This document shows positions 1-8,928 of a stretch of 64,000 nucleotides of DNA, piece after piece (within the stretch, counting starts at the first letter, position 1; the number at the start of each line of letters is the position of its first letter). The notes beneath the pieces are model-generated. The model was not told the DNA's origin, did not search any database, and saw nothing but the letters and a program-made list of their open reading frames with translations. A program made the position numbers and the translations under genes. Source of the stretch: Flavipsychrobacter sp. (GTDB taxonomy: Bacteria; Bacteroidota; Bacteroidia; Chitinophagales; Chitinophagaceae); assembly GCA_017849575.1 (NCBI GenBank), contig JAFIGV010000027.1, forward strand, positions 124,001-188,000. The letters are read 5' to 3'.

Positions 1-1210
1 ATTTCTTTCCGTTATAAGGATGGTTTGCCGATAGCGACTTCCATTTTTTCGGGTTTACTTCCGTTTCCGTCGCCGTGCTAAAGATCGTAAAACTACCGGC
101 ACCTTTAGCTACCGGCGTTGTTTGAAGGCCAAATATTTTTCGGGCGTTCAGTGAAAAAGCATCAACCAGCCTTTCCGTGCTCACTTTGCCGGCCAGTGCA
201 TCATACACCACGCTAAAAGCTATTTCCTGCAGGTTCATACCATCAGCAGCATACTCAAACTCTTTTGTTTTAGCGTCCCAGTCCTGTGGGCGATGGTGCG
301 TGGCAATACAATCTATGGTGCCGTCCTGAAGCCCTTCTATCAGTGCGCGTCGGTCGGTCTCGGTTCTCAGCACAGGCATCACTTTATAGGCACTGTCGTA
401 GCCGGTCAGCGCCTCGTCGGTAAGGACAAGGTGATAAGGCGTAACGGAACAGCTTATATCTAGTCCGGATTTTTTTGCATCTCGTACCAGACCCACGCCT
501 GCAGCGGTAGAGAGGCCGGTGATATGCAGTCGGGAATCCGTATAACGCAGCAGCTCGATATCGCGGTGTAAGAGCGTGGTTTCTGCCAGCTCTGGTATGC
601 CGGCCATTCCGAGTCTTGTAGAGATGCTTCCTTCGTGCATGAGCCCTCCCGCCGACAAAGAAAGGTCGAGCGGTATTTGCAGCAATATTCCCTCAAATGA
701 CTTTACATACTCGAGGGCTTTCAAAAAAAGACCGGCATGTTGCACAGGTTTCCATCCGTCGGTAAAGGCGAGTGCCCCGTGGTGATGCATGTCCAGCATT
801 TCCGCCAGGGCTTTTCCTTCCAGAGATTGGGTAATGCTGCCCAGCGGATGTAGCCGCACGGCGTTTCCTCTGGCTTTTTGCAAAACAAACTGTACGGCTG
901 ATTTTCCCGACACGGGTGGGTGCGTATTGGGCGCAAGCATGACATCGGTGTATCCCCCCGCTGCTGCGGCATTCAGCCCGCTGGCTATGGTTTCTTTATG
1001 TTCAAAACCTGGCTCGCAATAGTCTGCAAAAACATCTACAAACCCCTGGCTGATGCAGAGCCCGTCTCCGGATATCACCGAAGCGCCCTCTTGCTCAATA
1101 CCATCTCCAATGGCTTCAATAACACCGTCTTGAATAAGGATGTCCACGACTTTGTTGTGAAAATCAGATTGAGGATCTACAATCTTTGCCTGGCGAATAA
1201 GCACGGACAT
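1..1210 (-). CDS. Dihydroorotase-family protein lacking metal ligands (3' end outside window)
   Basis: About 403 residues are readable before the frame leaves the window. The fold is that of type I dihydroorotases (amidohydrolase superfamily), which close N-carbamoyl-aspartate to dihydroorotate in pyrimidine synthesis. The N-terminus gives an amidohydrolase beta-sandwich, then GFVDVFADYCEPGFEHKE at about residues 57-74. In active enzymes this reads DVHVHLREPG, so both His metal ligands (here F61 and D63) and the substrate Arg (C65) are gone. Near residue 302 the usual ATDHAPH is ATHHRPQ, so the catalytic Asp is also lost. It is probably a non-catalytic homologue, comparable in principle to the PyrC' proteins that scaffold aspartate transcarbamoylase; that role is inferred. 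Its ATG shares one base with the stop of the BatA gene upstream, implying coupled translation. Confidence 0.85.
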   Translation of the reverse strand, partial: MSVLIRQAKIVDPQSDFHNKVVDILIQDGVIEAIGDGIEQEGASVISGDGLCISQGFVDVFADYCEPGFEHKETIASGLNAAAAGGYTDVMLAPNTHPPVSGKSAVQFVLQKARGNAVRLHPLGSITQSLEGKALAEMLDMHHHGALAFTDGWKPVQHAGLFLKALEYVKSFEGILLQIPLDLSLSAGGLMHEGSISTRLGMAGIPELAETTLLHRDIELLRYTDSRLHITGLSTAAGVGLVRDAKKSGLDISCSVTPYHLVLTDEALTGYDSAYKVMPVLRTETDRRALIEGLQDGTIDCIATHHRPQDWDAKTKEFEYAADGMNLQEIAFSVVYDALAGKVSTERLVDAFSLNARKIFGLQTTPVAKGAGSFTIFSTATETEVNPKKWKSLSANHPYNGKK

Positions 1211-3237
1211 CAACGGGGAGCGACTGTTTTTTTGCCAAAATTACCGGCCAGCAGAAATGTTTCTGCCGCCAGCATAAACAGGGCTAAAATAGCACAAACT
1301 TTCCAAAGCGGGAAGGAGCTTACTGCCTGTTCTCCTGCAGCATCGTCGCCGGGTTTTTGCCAGTAGATATAGGGTGCTTTCCAATTTTGTTTCAGCGTCT
1401 CCAGGTCCCAAAGTGCAAGGTAGGATTCCGCCCGGTTTGGGTTGAGCGCAACAGCTACTGTATCACGGCCGGTCGAAACAAGATTGTAAAACCCGGGTTC
1501 GCTTATCATTCCGGCAAGATACACGTTGAGCCCGGCACCGCTGGGACGTTGCGGAGGTATCATATCCATAGGCCCTTTTGTTATATGCACCATATTGCGC
1601 TCTCCGTCGTTACTGACCGGCAAAAATACCGGACGAAGATTTCCTGCAGTGAGTGCAAACACATCACTACTCCGCGACTGTGTGGTCATCCCATAAATAA
1701 AAGGCACAAAGAAATAACTGCCGGCAAAATTACCGCTCATCAGGTCGGTAGTGAGCAGGTACAGTTTTCCCCTCGAAGGAGTAAACTGTGCAAACAAAGC
1801 TTCTCCGTTTCTGAAACTGAGCACAGATTGCTGGTTGGCCGCCAGTGCTGCACTTGTGCTGTAGTGCCAGCTTGCCGTGGGCAGTTGCACATTATCAGGT
1901 ATGCGTTCAAATATTTCGCGCACCAGTTCGCTGCCTTGCTGTAGGTTCGTAGCGGTCTGCACGGATGTATCTCTTTTTTCAAACCGTATCCCGGCTATGG
2001 TACCCAGGCCTTCATTCAACGCTCCTATATTGTCTGTCTTCCCCGGAAAAATGCAGACGCTCTGACCCTGATCGAGTGCTTGCAGTATCTGCTCAGAGAG
2101 CTTTGCCGTTAGTCGGGTGATTCCGTTGATGATGACCAGGTTGTAGGGCTTCCAGTCCACTACAGGGCCAAGGGGCAACTGGGTGGAAAGAAAACCGTTG
2201 TATGAACGAAGAGCGGCCTGCAGATAGGGGTTTACGCTTCCCTCATTTAAGACCAGCACCGAAAGATTGGTTGCGCTTCGGGCCGTGATGCGGAAACTAT
2301 CGTCAAAACGGACGGCGGCATCATTGATGGTCAGCAATATTTTTTGCCATCCTGTTTCATTCACCCGAAAGGAAAGCGTATCAACCTGTTCCTGTGCATC
2401 GTCAAAGGCCACCGAGGTTGCGCTTTTTGTTTGGCCGTTTACAGAGAGCTGCAATACGGGAGATTCTTTGGGCGCTGCTCCTACCAACTTTGTCTTCACA
2501 ATAATCCGGTTGTCCTGACCAGGTTGTAATACCGGCGTAGCGAGAAAGGCCGTGTCGATGAAGATATTAGCTGGCGAGGCTGGCCTTACCGGCATGCCAT
2601 GAAACCGAATACTTCCCGTGGTCGGAAGATCGGGGCGCGATGGGAAACTGTTTTTCTGAAAGTCAGAATAATAATAAATATCGGCCGACTCACCGCCCTG
2701 GGCTTCCAGTAGGGACGATATTTCGGCAAATATCTGTTCTCCGCTTTTCGACACCGCGCTCGGGTTGACCGCCTCTACGGCCTCCAGCATTTTTTCCCGG
2801 CTCATGGGCTGATAAGATACCGGCTTGTCGTTGGTGGCCAGCAGAAAACGCGTATCCGGCGCTGCCGCCTTCAGTTGCTGCCGTAGTGCATCGCGGGCAA
2901 TATCCAGCAAAGTACGTGTGCCTTTTTTCAACGACATGGAGCCCGAATTGTCGAGGTACATGAGCTGGAGCTTTCCGGGCGCTGCCGCTGGTATGCTGCT
3001 ACGCAAAAAGGGTTGTGCGAAGGCCAGGATCAGTAAGGTCAGGAATAACAAACGCAGAGCCAGCAGCCATTTATAGCGGATTTGCGATTGCTTGCGGGAG
3101 TGGAGTTGTATGTCTTTTAAAAATCGGGTATGCGGGAAGAAGATCGTCTTATACCGGCGAAGGTTAAAAAGATGAATCAATATGGGAATGCTGAGGGAAA
3201 CACCCGCCAGCAAAAAAAGCGGATAGACAAAGCTCAC
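1210..3237 (-). CDS. BatA-domain/von Willebrand A membrane protein
   Basis: 675 residues. The N-terminus has the Bacteroidota BatA layout: a membrane helix at about 5-23, the IHLFNLRRYK region, and a second helix at about 58-77. A vWA domain follows with an intact MIDAS motif DNSGSM at 96-101. A long periplasmic region and a final membrane helix near 645-667 complete it. BatA-type proteins are linked to aerotolerance and envelope functions, but the exact role is not known. The start is GTG: an in-frame TAG lies directly before it and no internal ATG precedes the vWA domain, so GTG (MSFVYPLF) is the only start that fits the family. It is translationally coupled to the dihydroorotase-like gene. 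Confidence 0.88.
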   Translation of the reverse strand: MSFVYPLFLLAGVSLSIPILIHLFNLRRYKTIFFPHTRFLKDIQLHSRKQSQIRYKWLLALRLLFLTLLILAFAQPFLRSSIPAAAPGKLQLMYLDNSGSMSLKKGTRTLLDIARDALRQQLKAAAPDTRFLLATNDKPVSYQPMSREKMLEAVEAVNPSAVSKSGEQIFAEISSLLEAQGGESADIYYYSDFQKNSFPSRPDLPTTGSIRFHGMPVRPASPANIFIDTAFLATPVLQPGQDNRIIVKTKLVGAAPKESPVLQLSVNGQTKSATSVAFDDAQEQVDTLSFRVNETGWQKILLTINDAAVRFDDSFRITARSATNLSVLVLNEGSVNPYLQAALRSYNGFLSTQLPLGPVVDWKPYNLVIINGITRLTAKLSEQILQALDQGQSVCIFPGKTDNIGALNEGLGTIAGIRFEKRDTSVQTATNLQQGSELVREIFERIPDNVQLPTASWHYSTSAALAANQQSVLSFRNGEALFAQFTPSRGKLYLLTTDLMSGNFAGSYFFVPFIYGMTTQSRSSDVFALTAGNLRPVFLPVSNDGERNMVHITKGPMDMIPPQRPSGAGLNVYLAGMISEPGFYNLVSTGRDTVAVALNPNRAESYLALWDLETLKQNWKAPYIYWQKPGDDAAGEQAVSSFPLWKVCAILALFMLAAETFLLAGNFGKKTVAPR

Positions 3238-3241
3238 CTAA

Positions 3242-3249
3242 CAAATATA
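3242..3249 (-). promoter_or_regulatory. Possible -7 element for the BatA gene
   Basis: On the minus strand the sequence TATATTTG matches the Bacteroidota -7 consensus TAnnTTTG exactly. It ends only five bases before the GTG start, so transcription from it would give a leaderless or nearly leaderless message. No TTG-type -33 element is seen at the expected 19-21 base spacing, so this is a weak call. Confidence 0.3.
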
Positions 3250-3300
3250 AACGACTTCCGGCTTAACGGTTTTCTAAATTCTGGACCTGAAAATACTTCG

Positions 3301-4077
3301 TTACCGCCCTTTAAATTCAGGTTTTCTTTTTTCCAGAAATGCAGCTACCCCTTCTTTGAAATCATGGCTCATGCCCGCTTGTACCTGTACCTGTTTTTCG
3401 CTTTCCAGTTGTTGCTCCAGCGTATGGACGTAGCTGGCATTGAGCAGGCGCTTGGTAAGCCCTAAGCCCTTCGTAGGCATCTGGGCCAGGTGCGCAGCCA
3501 TTTTCTTGCTTTCCATTTCAAAAACATCATCGGCAAAGGCTTTGTAGATCATGCCCATGGCTTCCGCCTCACGGGCCGTCACCTTGTCTGCCGTCATCAT
3601 CAGCGCTGCCGCACGCTGCATCCCCACCAGTCGTGGCAGAAAGTAGGTTCCGCCACTATCGGGTATCAATCCTATTTTGCTGAATGCCTGTATGAACGAA
3701 GCGCTTTCGCTGGCAAGGACAATATCGCAGGCTAACGCTATATTGGCCCCTGCACCGGCGGCCACACCGTTTACTGCTGCTATGATGGGCTTTTCAATTT
3801 TTCTAAGGCGGTGAACGACCGGATTGTAATGCTCCGCCACTACACGCGCAAAATCAATCGTTTCAGGATCGGAAGCCTCTGCAAGATCCTGTCCGGCACA
3901 GAAGCCTTTGCCGCTGCCGGTGAGGTAAATACAGCGCACGGAGTCGTCGCCGGCAGCCTTATCGAGCAAATCCTGCAGACTGAGCGCCATTTCGCGGTTA
4001 AAGCTGTTGAACTTCTCCGGACGGTTGAGCGTAAGATAAGCTACCTGATTTTCTACCTGATAATGAACGGTACTCAT
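3301..4077 (-). CDS. Enoyl-CoA hydratase/isomerase (PaaG-like crotonase)
   Basis: 258 residues from the ATG at 4077. The longer frame to 4101 would need a TTG and adds an unconserved leader. This is a crotonase-fold protein: CoA-binding and oxyanion-hole segments GFCAGQDL and GVAAGAGANIALACD are intact. The segment GLIPDSGGTYFLPRLVG has Asp where classical enoyl-CoA hydratases have Glu, as in PaaG-type isomerases. PaaG isomerises ring-epoxyphenylacetyl-CoA, but no other paa genes are nearby, so the substrate is unknown; a fatty-acid or aromatic acyl-CoA isomerase is equally possible. It stands alone on the minus strand, diverging from the ComM gene. Confidence 0.85.
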   Translation of the reverse strand: MSTVHYQVENQVAYLTLNRPEKFNSFNREMALSLQDLLDKAAGDDSVRCIYLTGSGKGFCAGQDLAEASDPETIDFARVVAEHYNPVVHRLRKIEKPIIAAVNGVAAGAGANIALACDIVLASESASFIQAFSKIGLIPDSGGTYFLPRLVGMQRAAALMMTADKVTAREAEAMGMIYKAFADDVFEMESKKMAAHLAQMPTKGLGLTKRLLNASYVHTLEQQLESEKQVQVQAGMSHDFKEGVAAFLEKRKPEFKGR

Positions 4078-4140
4078 GAGTGAAACAATGTTACGGCTCA
4101 AAAGTAAACACTCACCGCCATTAGCCGTTAGTGCATTTTT

Positions 4141-4170
4141 AAAAAGCCGGCGGCGCGTCAGGCGGCTTTC
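4141..4170. other. GC-rich hairpin in the divergent crotonase/comM spacer
   Basis: AAAGCCG at 4143-4149 and CGGCTTT at 4163-4169 form a perfect 7-bp inverted repeat around a 13-base GC-rich loop, next to TTTTTAAAAA. It resembles a terminator pointing to the minus side, yet it lies between two divergent starts, where no terminator is expected. It may be an operator or the remains of one; function unknown. Confidence 0.35.
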
Positions 4171-4219
4171 CCGACTAAGTCTTTTTGAATTTTGACTTTA
4201 CGCTCTTTACTTTTATAAC

Positions 4220-5761
4220 ATGCTTGTGAAAGTATATGGCAGCGCCGTGCAGGGCGTAGACGCCATTACCATAACTATCGAAGTGGATACACCCGGCGGC
4301 ATGCCACCGAATGTGATCGTGGGTTTGCCAGACAGCGCCGTGAAAGAGAGCCTGGAACGCATCACCTCCGCCATAAAAAACAGTGGTTTCGAACGTCCGC
4401 GGATGCGCATGGTCGTGAATATGGCGCCTGCCGACATCCGCAAGGCAGGTGCTGCCTACGATCTGCCTATCGCCATCGGGATGCTTGCTGCATCAGAGCA
4501 GCTCCCACATGAGGATCTGAGCAAATTCGTCATCATGGGTGAGCTCTCGCTCGATGGATCCCTCCAACCCATAAAGGGTGCCTTGCCCATAGCTATTCAG
4601 GCACGTGCCGAGCATTTTGAAGGACTGATACTGCCTCGTCAAAATGCCAGAGAAGCAGCCATGGTCAACAACCTTAGGGTATATGGTGTTACCCACATTC
4701 GCGAGGTCATCGCTTTTTTTGAAGGAAGGCAAGACCTTGAGCCGCTGAATGTGAACACCCGCGAAGAGTTTTTTCAGTCGCAATATGATTTTGAATTTGA
4801 CTTCAGCGATGTAAAGGGGCAGGAAAATGTGAAACGTGCGCTTGAGATCGCCGCTGCCGGGGGGCACAATGCCATTCTTATCGGACCCCCAGGCGCCGGC
4901 AAAACTATGCTGGCTAAAAGAATTCCTACCATCCTGCCGCCTTTGAGCCTGCACGAAGCGCTGGAGACAACCAAGATCCATTCTGTAGCAGGAAAGCTCG
5001 GAACCAACACTTCGCTTATTTCCAAAAGACCTTTTCGTTCGCCACACCACACTATTAGCGATGTAGCCCTTGTGGGCGGCGGCGGCATACCTCAGCCCGG
5101 AGAAATATCGCTGGCGCACAATGGTGTGCTTTTTCTCGATGAGCTGCCGGAGTTTAAAAGAACGGTGCTTGAAGTGATGCGCCAACCCATGGAAGAACGC
5201 AGGGTCTCCATATCGCGGGCCAAGGTCACCATAGATTTCCCGGCGAGCTTCATGCTCATAGCTTCTATGAACCCCTGCCCCTGCGGTTATTTCAATCATC
5301 CGGAAAAGGAATGTTCCTGCTCACCGGTAATGGTGCAGCGCTACCTGAACAAAATTTCAGGACCACTGCTTGACCGTATAGACCTTCATGTGGAAGTGAC
5401 TCCTGTAGCATTTAGTGAGCTGTCTTCACAGCGTTTGAGTGAGGGCAGCCATGAGATACGCGACCGGGTGATCAAAGCAAGAGAACGGCAGGTGGCGCGT
5501 TTCGGAGAAAGCTCCGGCATATATGCCAATGCACAGATGAGCAGCAAAATGCTTAAAGAGATATGTCAGATCAGCGCGGTGGGGCAAAACCTGCTAAAGG
5601 CCGCTATGGACCGGCTCAATTTGTCTGCACGTGCTTACGACCGAATTCTGAAGGTGTCGCGCACCATAGCGGACTTGTCGGATAGCGAAGACATACGCCC
5701 GGAACATCTGGCAGAAGCCATTCAATACCGAAGCCTGGATCGGGAAGGCTGGGGCGGCTAA
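4220..5761 (+). CDS. comM: YifB/ComM family Mg-chelatase-like AAA+ ATPase
   Basis: 513 residues, the usual family length. An N-terminal LonC-like domain (about 1-170) is followed by an AAA+ module with Walker A GPPGAGKT near residue 222 and Walker [10 protein letters not shown] near 303. A cysteine cluster NPCPCGY...CSC near 350 is typical of the family. ComM is a hexameric helicase that promotes branch migration during integration of incoming DNA in natural transformation. YifB-type members are widespread, so a general recombination role is also possible. It is a single gene, convergent with the photolyase gene five bases downstream. Confidence 0.9.
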   Translation: MLVKVYGSAVQGVDAITITIEVDTPGGMPPNVIVGLPDSAVKESLERITSAIKNSGFERPRMRMVVNMAPADIRKAGAAYDLPIAIGMLAASEQLPHEDLSKFVIMGELSLDGSLQPIKGALPIAIQARAEHFEGLILPRQNAREAAMVNNLRVYGVTHIREVIAFFEGRQDLEPLNVNTREEFFQSQYDFEFDFSDVKGQENVKRALEIAAAGGHNAILIGPPGAGKTMLAKRIPTILPPLSLHEALETTKIHSVAGKLGTNTSLISKRPFRSPHHTISDVALVGGGGIPQPGEISLAHNGVLFLDELPEFKRTVLEVMRQPMEERRVSISRAKVTIDFPASFMLIASMNPCPCGYFNHPEKECSCSPVMVQRYLNKISGPLLDRIDLHVEVTPVAFSELSSQRLSEGSHEIRDRVIKARERQVARFGESSGIYANAQMSSKMLKEICQISAVGQNLLKAAMDRLNLSARAYDRILKVSRTIADLSDSEDIRPEHLAEAIQYRSLDREGWGG

Positions 5762-5766
5762 AAAAA

Positions 5767-7071
5767 TCAGGTCGACACGGCGGCTTTGTAAGCCTGCAGG
5801 CAACGTTCGCGCGCTTCTGCATGATCTACCATGGGCTTAGGATACGTAGCGGTGCCATACTCCGGCACCCAGTTTTTTACATACTCCAAATCAGGATCAA
5901 ATTTCTCCTGTTGTGTGACAGGATTGAAAATTCGGAAATAAGGAGCGGCATCAACACCACTGCCTGCTACCCACTGCCAGTTGCCGATGTTTTGCGACAT
6001 ATCATAGTCCAGGAGTTTTTTAGCAAAGTAAGCTTCGCCCCAGCGCCAGTCTATGAGCAGATGTTTGCACAAAAAGCTGGCAGTAACCATTCTTACACGG
6101 TTGTGCATCCACCCTGTTTCGTTGAGCTGCCGCATGCCCGCGTCCACAATTGGGTAGCCGGTTTTTCCCGCACACCAGCGTTCGAATTCTTTTTCTGCGT
6201 AGCGCCACCGAATATTGTCGTAAGCCGGCTTGAAGGAGGCAGAGACCGTATGCGGAAAATGATATAGAATGCCGGAAAAGAAATCTCTCCAGATCAGCTC
6301 GCCCAGCAAAGTTTCATTGAGCAGCCTTGCGCGGGCAGCAATTTTCCTGATGCTCACGGTGCCAAAGCGAAGATGGACGCTGAGTTCTGTGGTTCCTTTT
6401 TGGGCAGGGGTATTGCGGGTTTTGTGATAGTCTTTCGCAATTTCCTCGTTGAGCTCCGGCGCCACTGCTACGTAGGGGGCTTCTTCAAAACCGATACTTT
6501 GCAGACCGGGAAACCTTTTGGCGGGCTGCTTGAAAAAGCGATCGCAATACTTACCGGTAGGATAGGGTTTTAGAAAAAAATCATCAAGCGACTGTTTCCA
6601 TTTCTTACTGTAGGGCGTGTACACCGTGTAGGGTGTGCCGTCGTCCTTCAGAATTTCGTTTTTTGCAAAGATCACCTGGTCTTTGAACGCCTGGAAGCCT
6701 ATACCTTGTTGCAAAAGCATCTCAGCGATTTCGCGGTCGCGTTGCAGGGCATAAGGTTCATAATCCTCGTTAGTAAACACGTGCACTACGGTATAATCTT
6801 CGAGTATTTTTTTGAAACAATCGCGGGGGGTACCTTGTAGAATATGCAGAGTACTGCCTTGTTTTTCGAGTTGTTGCTGAACGGCATAAAGGGCGTCGCG
6901 GATAAAGCTCAGGCGTTTGTCGTTCTTGTCTTCAAGGTCTTCCAGTATCTGTGAATCATAGATAAAAACGGGCACCACCGGATAGCCTGTGCGTAGTGCG
7001 TAGTACAAACCGGCGTTGTCATCAATACGAAGATCCCTGCGAAACCAGAAAACTGTTACTGCCTGCGACAT
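5767..7071 (-). CDS. phrB: Deoxyribodipyrimidine photolyase (cryptochrome/photolyase family)
   Basis: 434 residues. The N-terminal antenna domain begins VFWFRRDLRIDDNAGL. The C-terminal FAD-binding domain carries WRDFFSG, DAGMRQLNETGWMHNR and DMSQNIGNWQWVAGSG, including the Asn/Trp pattern of class I CPD photolyases. The enzyme uses blue light and reduced FAD to split cyclobutane pyrimidine dimers. The C-terminal sequence and the bacterial length favour repair rather than a signalling cryptochrome. ATG at 7071 directly opens the family N-terminus. It is a single gene. Confidence 0.92.
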   Translation of the reverse strand: MSQAVTVFWFRRDLRIDDNAGLYYALRTGYPVVPVFIYDSQILEDLEDKNDKRLSFIRDALYAVQQQLEKQGSTLHILQGTPRDCFKKILEDYTVVHVFTNEDYEPYALQRDREIAEMLLQQGIGFQAFKDQVIFAKNEILKDDGTPYTVYTPYSKKWKQSLDDFFLKPYPTGKYCDRFFKQPAKRFPGLQSIGFEEAPYVAVAPELNEEIAKDYHKTRNTPAQKGTTELSVHLRFGTVSIRKIAARARLLNETLLGELIWRDFFSGILYHFPHTVSASFKPAYDNIRWRYAEKEFERWCAGKTGYPIVDAGMRQLNETGWMHNRVRMVTASFLCKHLLIDWRWGEAYFAKKLLDYDMSQNIGNWQWVAGSGVDAAPYFRIFNPVTQQEKFDPDLEYVKNWVPEYGTATYPKPMVDHAEARERCLQAYKAAVST

Positions 7072-7116
7072 AGAAGCTTTGTAAACAAAGGAGGCATAAA
7101 AATGTTGCCTTAAAAA

Positions 7117-7148
7117 GCAAAAAGAGCAACCGCGTCAACGATTGCTCT
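7117..7148 (-). terminator. Rho-independent terminator of the Nfu gene
   Basis: On the minus strand AGAGCAA (7148-7142) pairs with TTGCTCT (7129-7123) and is followed by a T-rich run (TTTTTGC). It lies 24 bases downstream of the Nfu stop codon. Confidence 0.75.
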
Positions 7149-7171
7149 CCGGGATATATTTTGGGAAGTAA

Positions 7172-7765
7172 CTATTCCGCTTCAGCCACTACCTCTTTCA
7201 CTTCAGGTATCATGCGTTTCATCATGCCTTCGATGCCTGCTTTCAAAGTAATCATAGAAGAGGGGCAACCCGAACAGGAGCCTTGCATCATCAGCTTTAC
7301 GGTGCCATCTTCATAGCCGCGGAAACTAATGGCTCCACCGTCCATTTCCACTGCCGGTTTCACATAGTTTTCCAGCAGTTCTTTGATGCGTTTCACTACA
7401 TCACTATCGTCCGCATGCACATCGTTGGATGCTACGGGCTTCGCCACAATCTCATCTTCGTTGATCACCACTTTACCATCCTGCAGGTAGGTTTTTAAAA
7501 ATTCGCGGATGGTCGGAATCACTTCGTCCCATTGTGTTTCCTGCGTTTTGGTAAGGGTTACAAAATTGCTTGCAATGAATACGCTGCGTATAAACGGAAA
7601 TGCAAAAAGTTCTTTAGCGAGCGGAGAAGGCGTAGCGCTGGCCTCATCCTGAAAATCAATGCTCTTGCCGGGATACAATAATTTGTTAGCAACAAATTTC
7701 ATGGTCTCCGGATTGGGAGTCATCTCGGTATATATGCTCACGATGGTGTTACCGGTCTTCAACAT
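7172..7765 (-). CDS. NifU/Nfu iron-sulfur cluster carrier protein
   Basis: 197 residues from the ATG at 7765. The frame extends to 7822, but that leader is not family-like. The N-terminal Nfu_N domain (YTEMTPNPETMKFVAN) spans about 1-90. The C-terminal NifU domain contains GSCSGCPSS, whose two Cys residues near 163 and 166 bind a [4Fe-4S] cluster in a homodimer. Nfu proteins pass clusters to apo-enzymes. The Nfu_N plus NifU two-domain form is common in Bacteroidota and in mitochondria. It stands alone, with a clear terminator behind it. Confidence 0.92.
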   Translation of the reverse strand: MLKTGNTIVSIYTEMTPNPETMKFVANKLLYPGKSIDFQDEASATPSPLAKELFAFPFIRSVFIASNFVTLTKTQETQWDEVIPTIREFLKTYLQDGKVVINEDEIVAKPVASNDVHADDSDVVKRIKELLENYVKPAVEMDGGAISFRGYEDGTVKLMMQGSCSGCPSSMITLKAGIEGMMKRMIPEVKEVVAEAE

Positions 7766-7944
7766 AATTTCAAAAATTTCTGAAGAGCAAAAATACTTAA
7801 TTAATGCAGGCTTTTGGCGCATGCCCCCCTTGAGAAATTCGATAGCCTTATAGGGGTAAGGTATTTTTTAACATTCATCGGCCTGAGACCTCGTGCTGAC
7901 GGTACAGTTTTTCAACTTATTGAAACAGAAAAAAAATTGGAACT

Positions 7945-8352
7945 ATGAAACAGATGATTTTAATGCTCGCTGTGTTCGGGTCCTTATCGATAAATGCAGC
8001 GGCGCAAACGAACAGAACTTATTATTCGAACATGCAGACCCGGCAGATGTATGAGAACGAACAGCGTGGAGCAACCCCCGCGCAGAGAAATGTGGAATTA
8101 AATACGGGTACGCAGACCCTTCAGCAGGAAGAGAACGACAACCTGAATATGAACCGTGTGCAGCCTTATCAGGGTTATCGGCAAATGAACAATCAGACCG
8201 AACAGCAACTCCACGACAACAATCGTAAATGGGATGAAATATCCCGCGATGATCTGCCCTATCGATCCATACCTTATGATACGTCAAAGAATAACGGTAA
8301 TTGTATAGGATGTGGTTCGGGAACCATGACCGATCCTCACCTCTGGAAATAA
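7945..8352 (+). CDS. Small secreted protein of unknown function (1 of 3)
   Basis: 135 residues. A signal peptide (MKQMILMLAVFGSLSINAAA, cleavage before or after Gln) is followed by a hydrophilic, Gln/Asn-rich, low-complexity chain. Near the C-terminus it has NCIGCGSGT, a CxxC pair. No family is recognised. The next two genes also encode short exported proteins of 121 and 134 residues with similar signal peptides but little clear sequence similarity. They could be small surface or matrix proteins, or substrates of a lineage-specific system. The gene is followed by a terminator, so it appears to be its own transcription unit. Confidence 0.75.
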   Translation: MKQMILMLAVFGSLSINAAAQTNRTYYSNMQTRQMYENEQRGATPAQRNVELNTGTQTLQQEENDNLNMNRVQPYQGYRQMNNQTEQQLHDNNRKWDEISRDDLPYRSIPYDTSKNNGNCIGCGSGTMTDPHLWK

Positions 8353-8378
8353 CCCATACCAAGGGTTAAAGATTATAG

Positions 8379-8406
8379 AAAAGCTGCGGGAAACTGCGGC
8401 TTTTTC
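8379..8406 (+). terminator. Rho-independent terminator after small secreted protein 1
   Basis: AGCTGCGG at 8382-8389 and CTGCGGCT at 8394-8401 pair with two G-U wobbles around a GAAA (GNRA-type) loop. Flanking A/T pairs and a T run (8401-8405) complete a normal intrinsic terminator 30 bases past the stop. Confidence 0.7.
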
Positions 8407-8460
8407 TTTGCGGCGGTATGATCTTGATTGCTATGAAGTAAGAACAAAAACACTCAGCAT

Positions 8461-8826
8461 ATGAAACAGATGTTCAGTATACTCATTGCAATTGTTGCGT
8501 GCGCGGCTACCGCTCAGGCACAGGCGAACCGCGAACCTGTGGTTGTGCCCGATGCACCCAACACTTTCGACATACGGGCCGACCTCAACTACAGTTATGC
8601 CGATCAGGGTAGGGTGATGTTTATAAACAACAGTGCATTCTACAATAAGGACAACATGATTCGTCAACCTATACCGGTTAGTAATGGTCGCTACACGAAG
8701 CCAGGCAACAGCAACCCTATTAATCGGCAAATGAATCAGCAACCCCCTCTGCCTAATCCCACCCTCTACAATGGAGGTATTCCTGTGTGGCACGCTGCGG
8801 ACCCTGCGGAGAGCCGGCAGCGGTAG
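8461..8826 (+). CDS. Small secreted protein of unknown function (2 of 3)
   Basis: 121 residues. The signal peptide MKQMFSILIAIVACAATAQA begins like that of the previous small protein (MKQM). The mature part is rich in Asn, Gln, Pro and Tyr and has no recognisable domain or Cys pair. Its composition suggests an extended or disordered exported protein. A short antisense frame of 141 codons covers the same bases but has no family features and was dismissed. Signal peptide and ATG position support this start. Function unknown. Confidence 0.7.
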   Translation: MKQMFSILIAIVACAATAQAQANREPVVVPDAPNTFDIRADLNYSYADQGRVMFINNSAFYNKDNMIRQPIPVSNGRYTKPGNSNPINRQMNQQPPLPNPTLYNGGIPVWHAADPAESRQR

Positions 8827-8928
8827 CGTGGGTTTAACGTATTGTTGGGACAACATCGAAGCTAACGGTATGGTGTTTTATTTAGGGTAAAGGAGAACAT
8901 GATTAACGGAGATAAAAACTAAAGGACT

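Noticed and set aside
4493-5299. 268-codon frame on the minus strand inside comM
   Set aside because: Shadow of the strongly conserved ATPase coding strand; composition is that of a reversed coding sequence.
8431-8856. 141-codon frame antisense to small secreted protein 2
   Set aside because: The plus-strand frame has a good signal peptide and sits in a series of like genes; the antisense frame has none.
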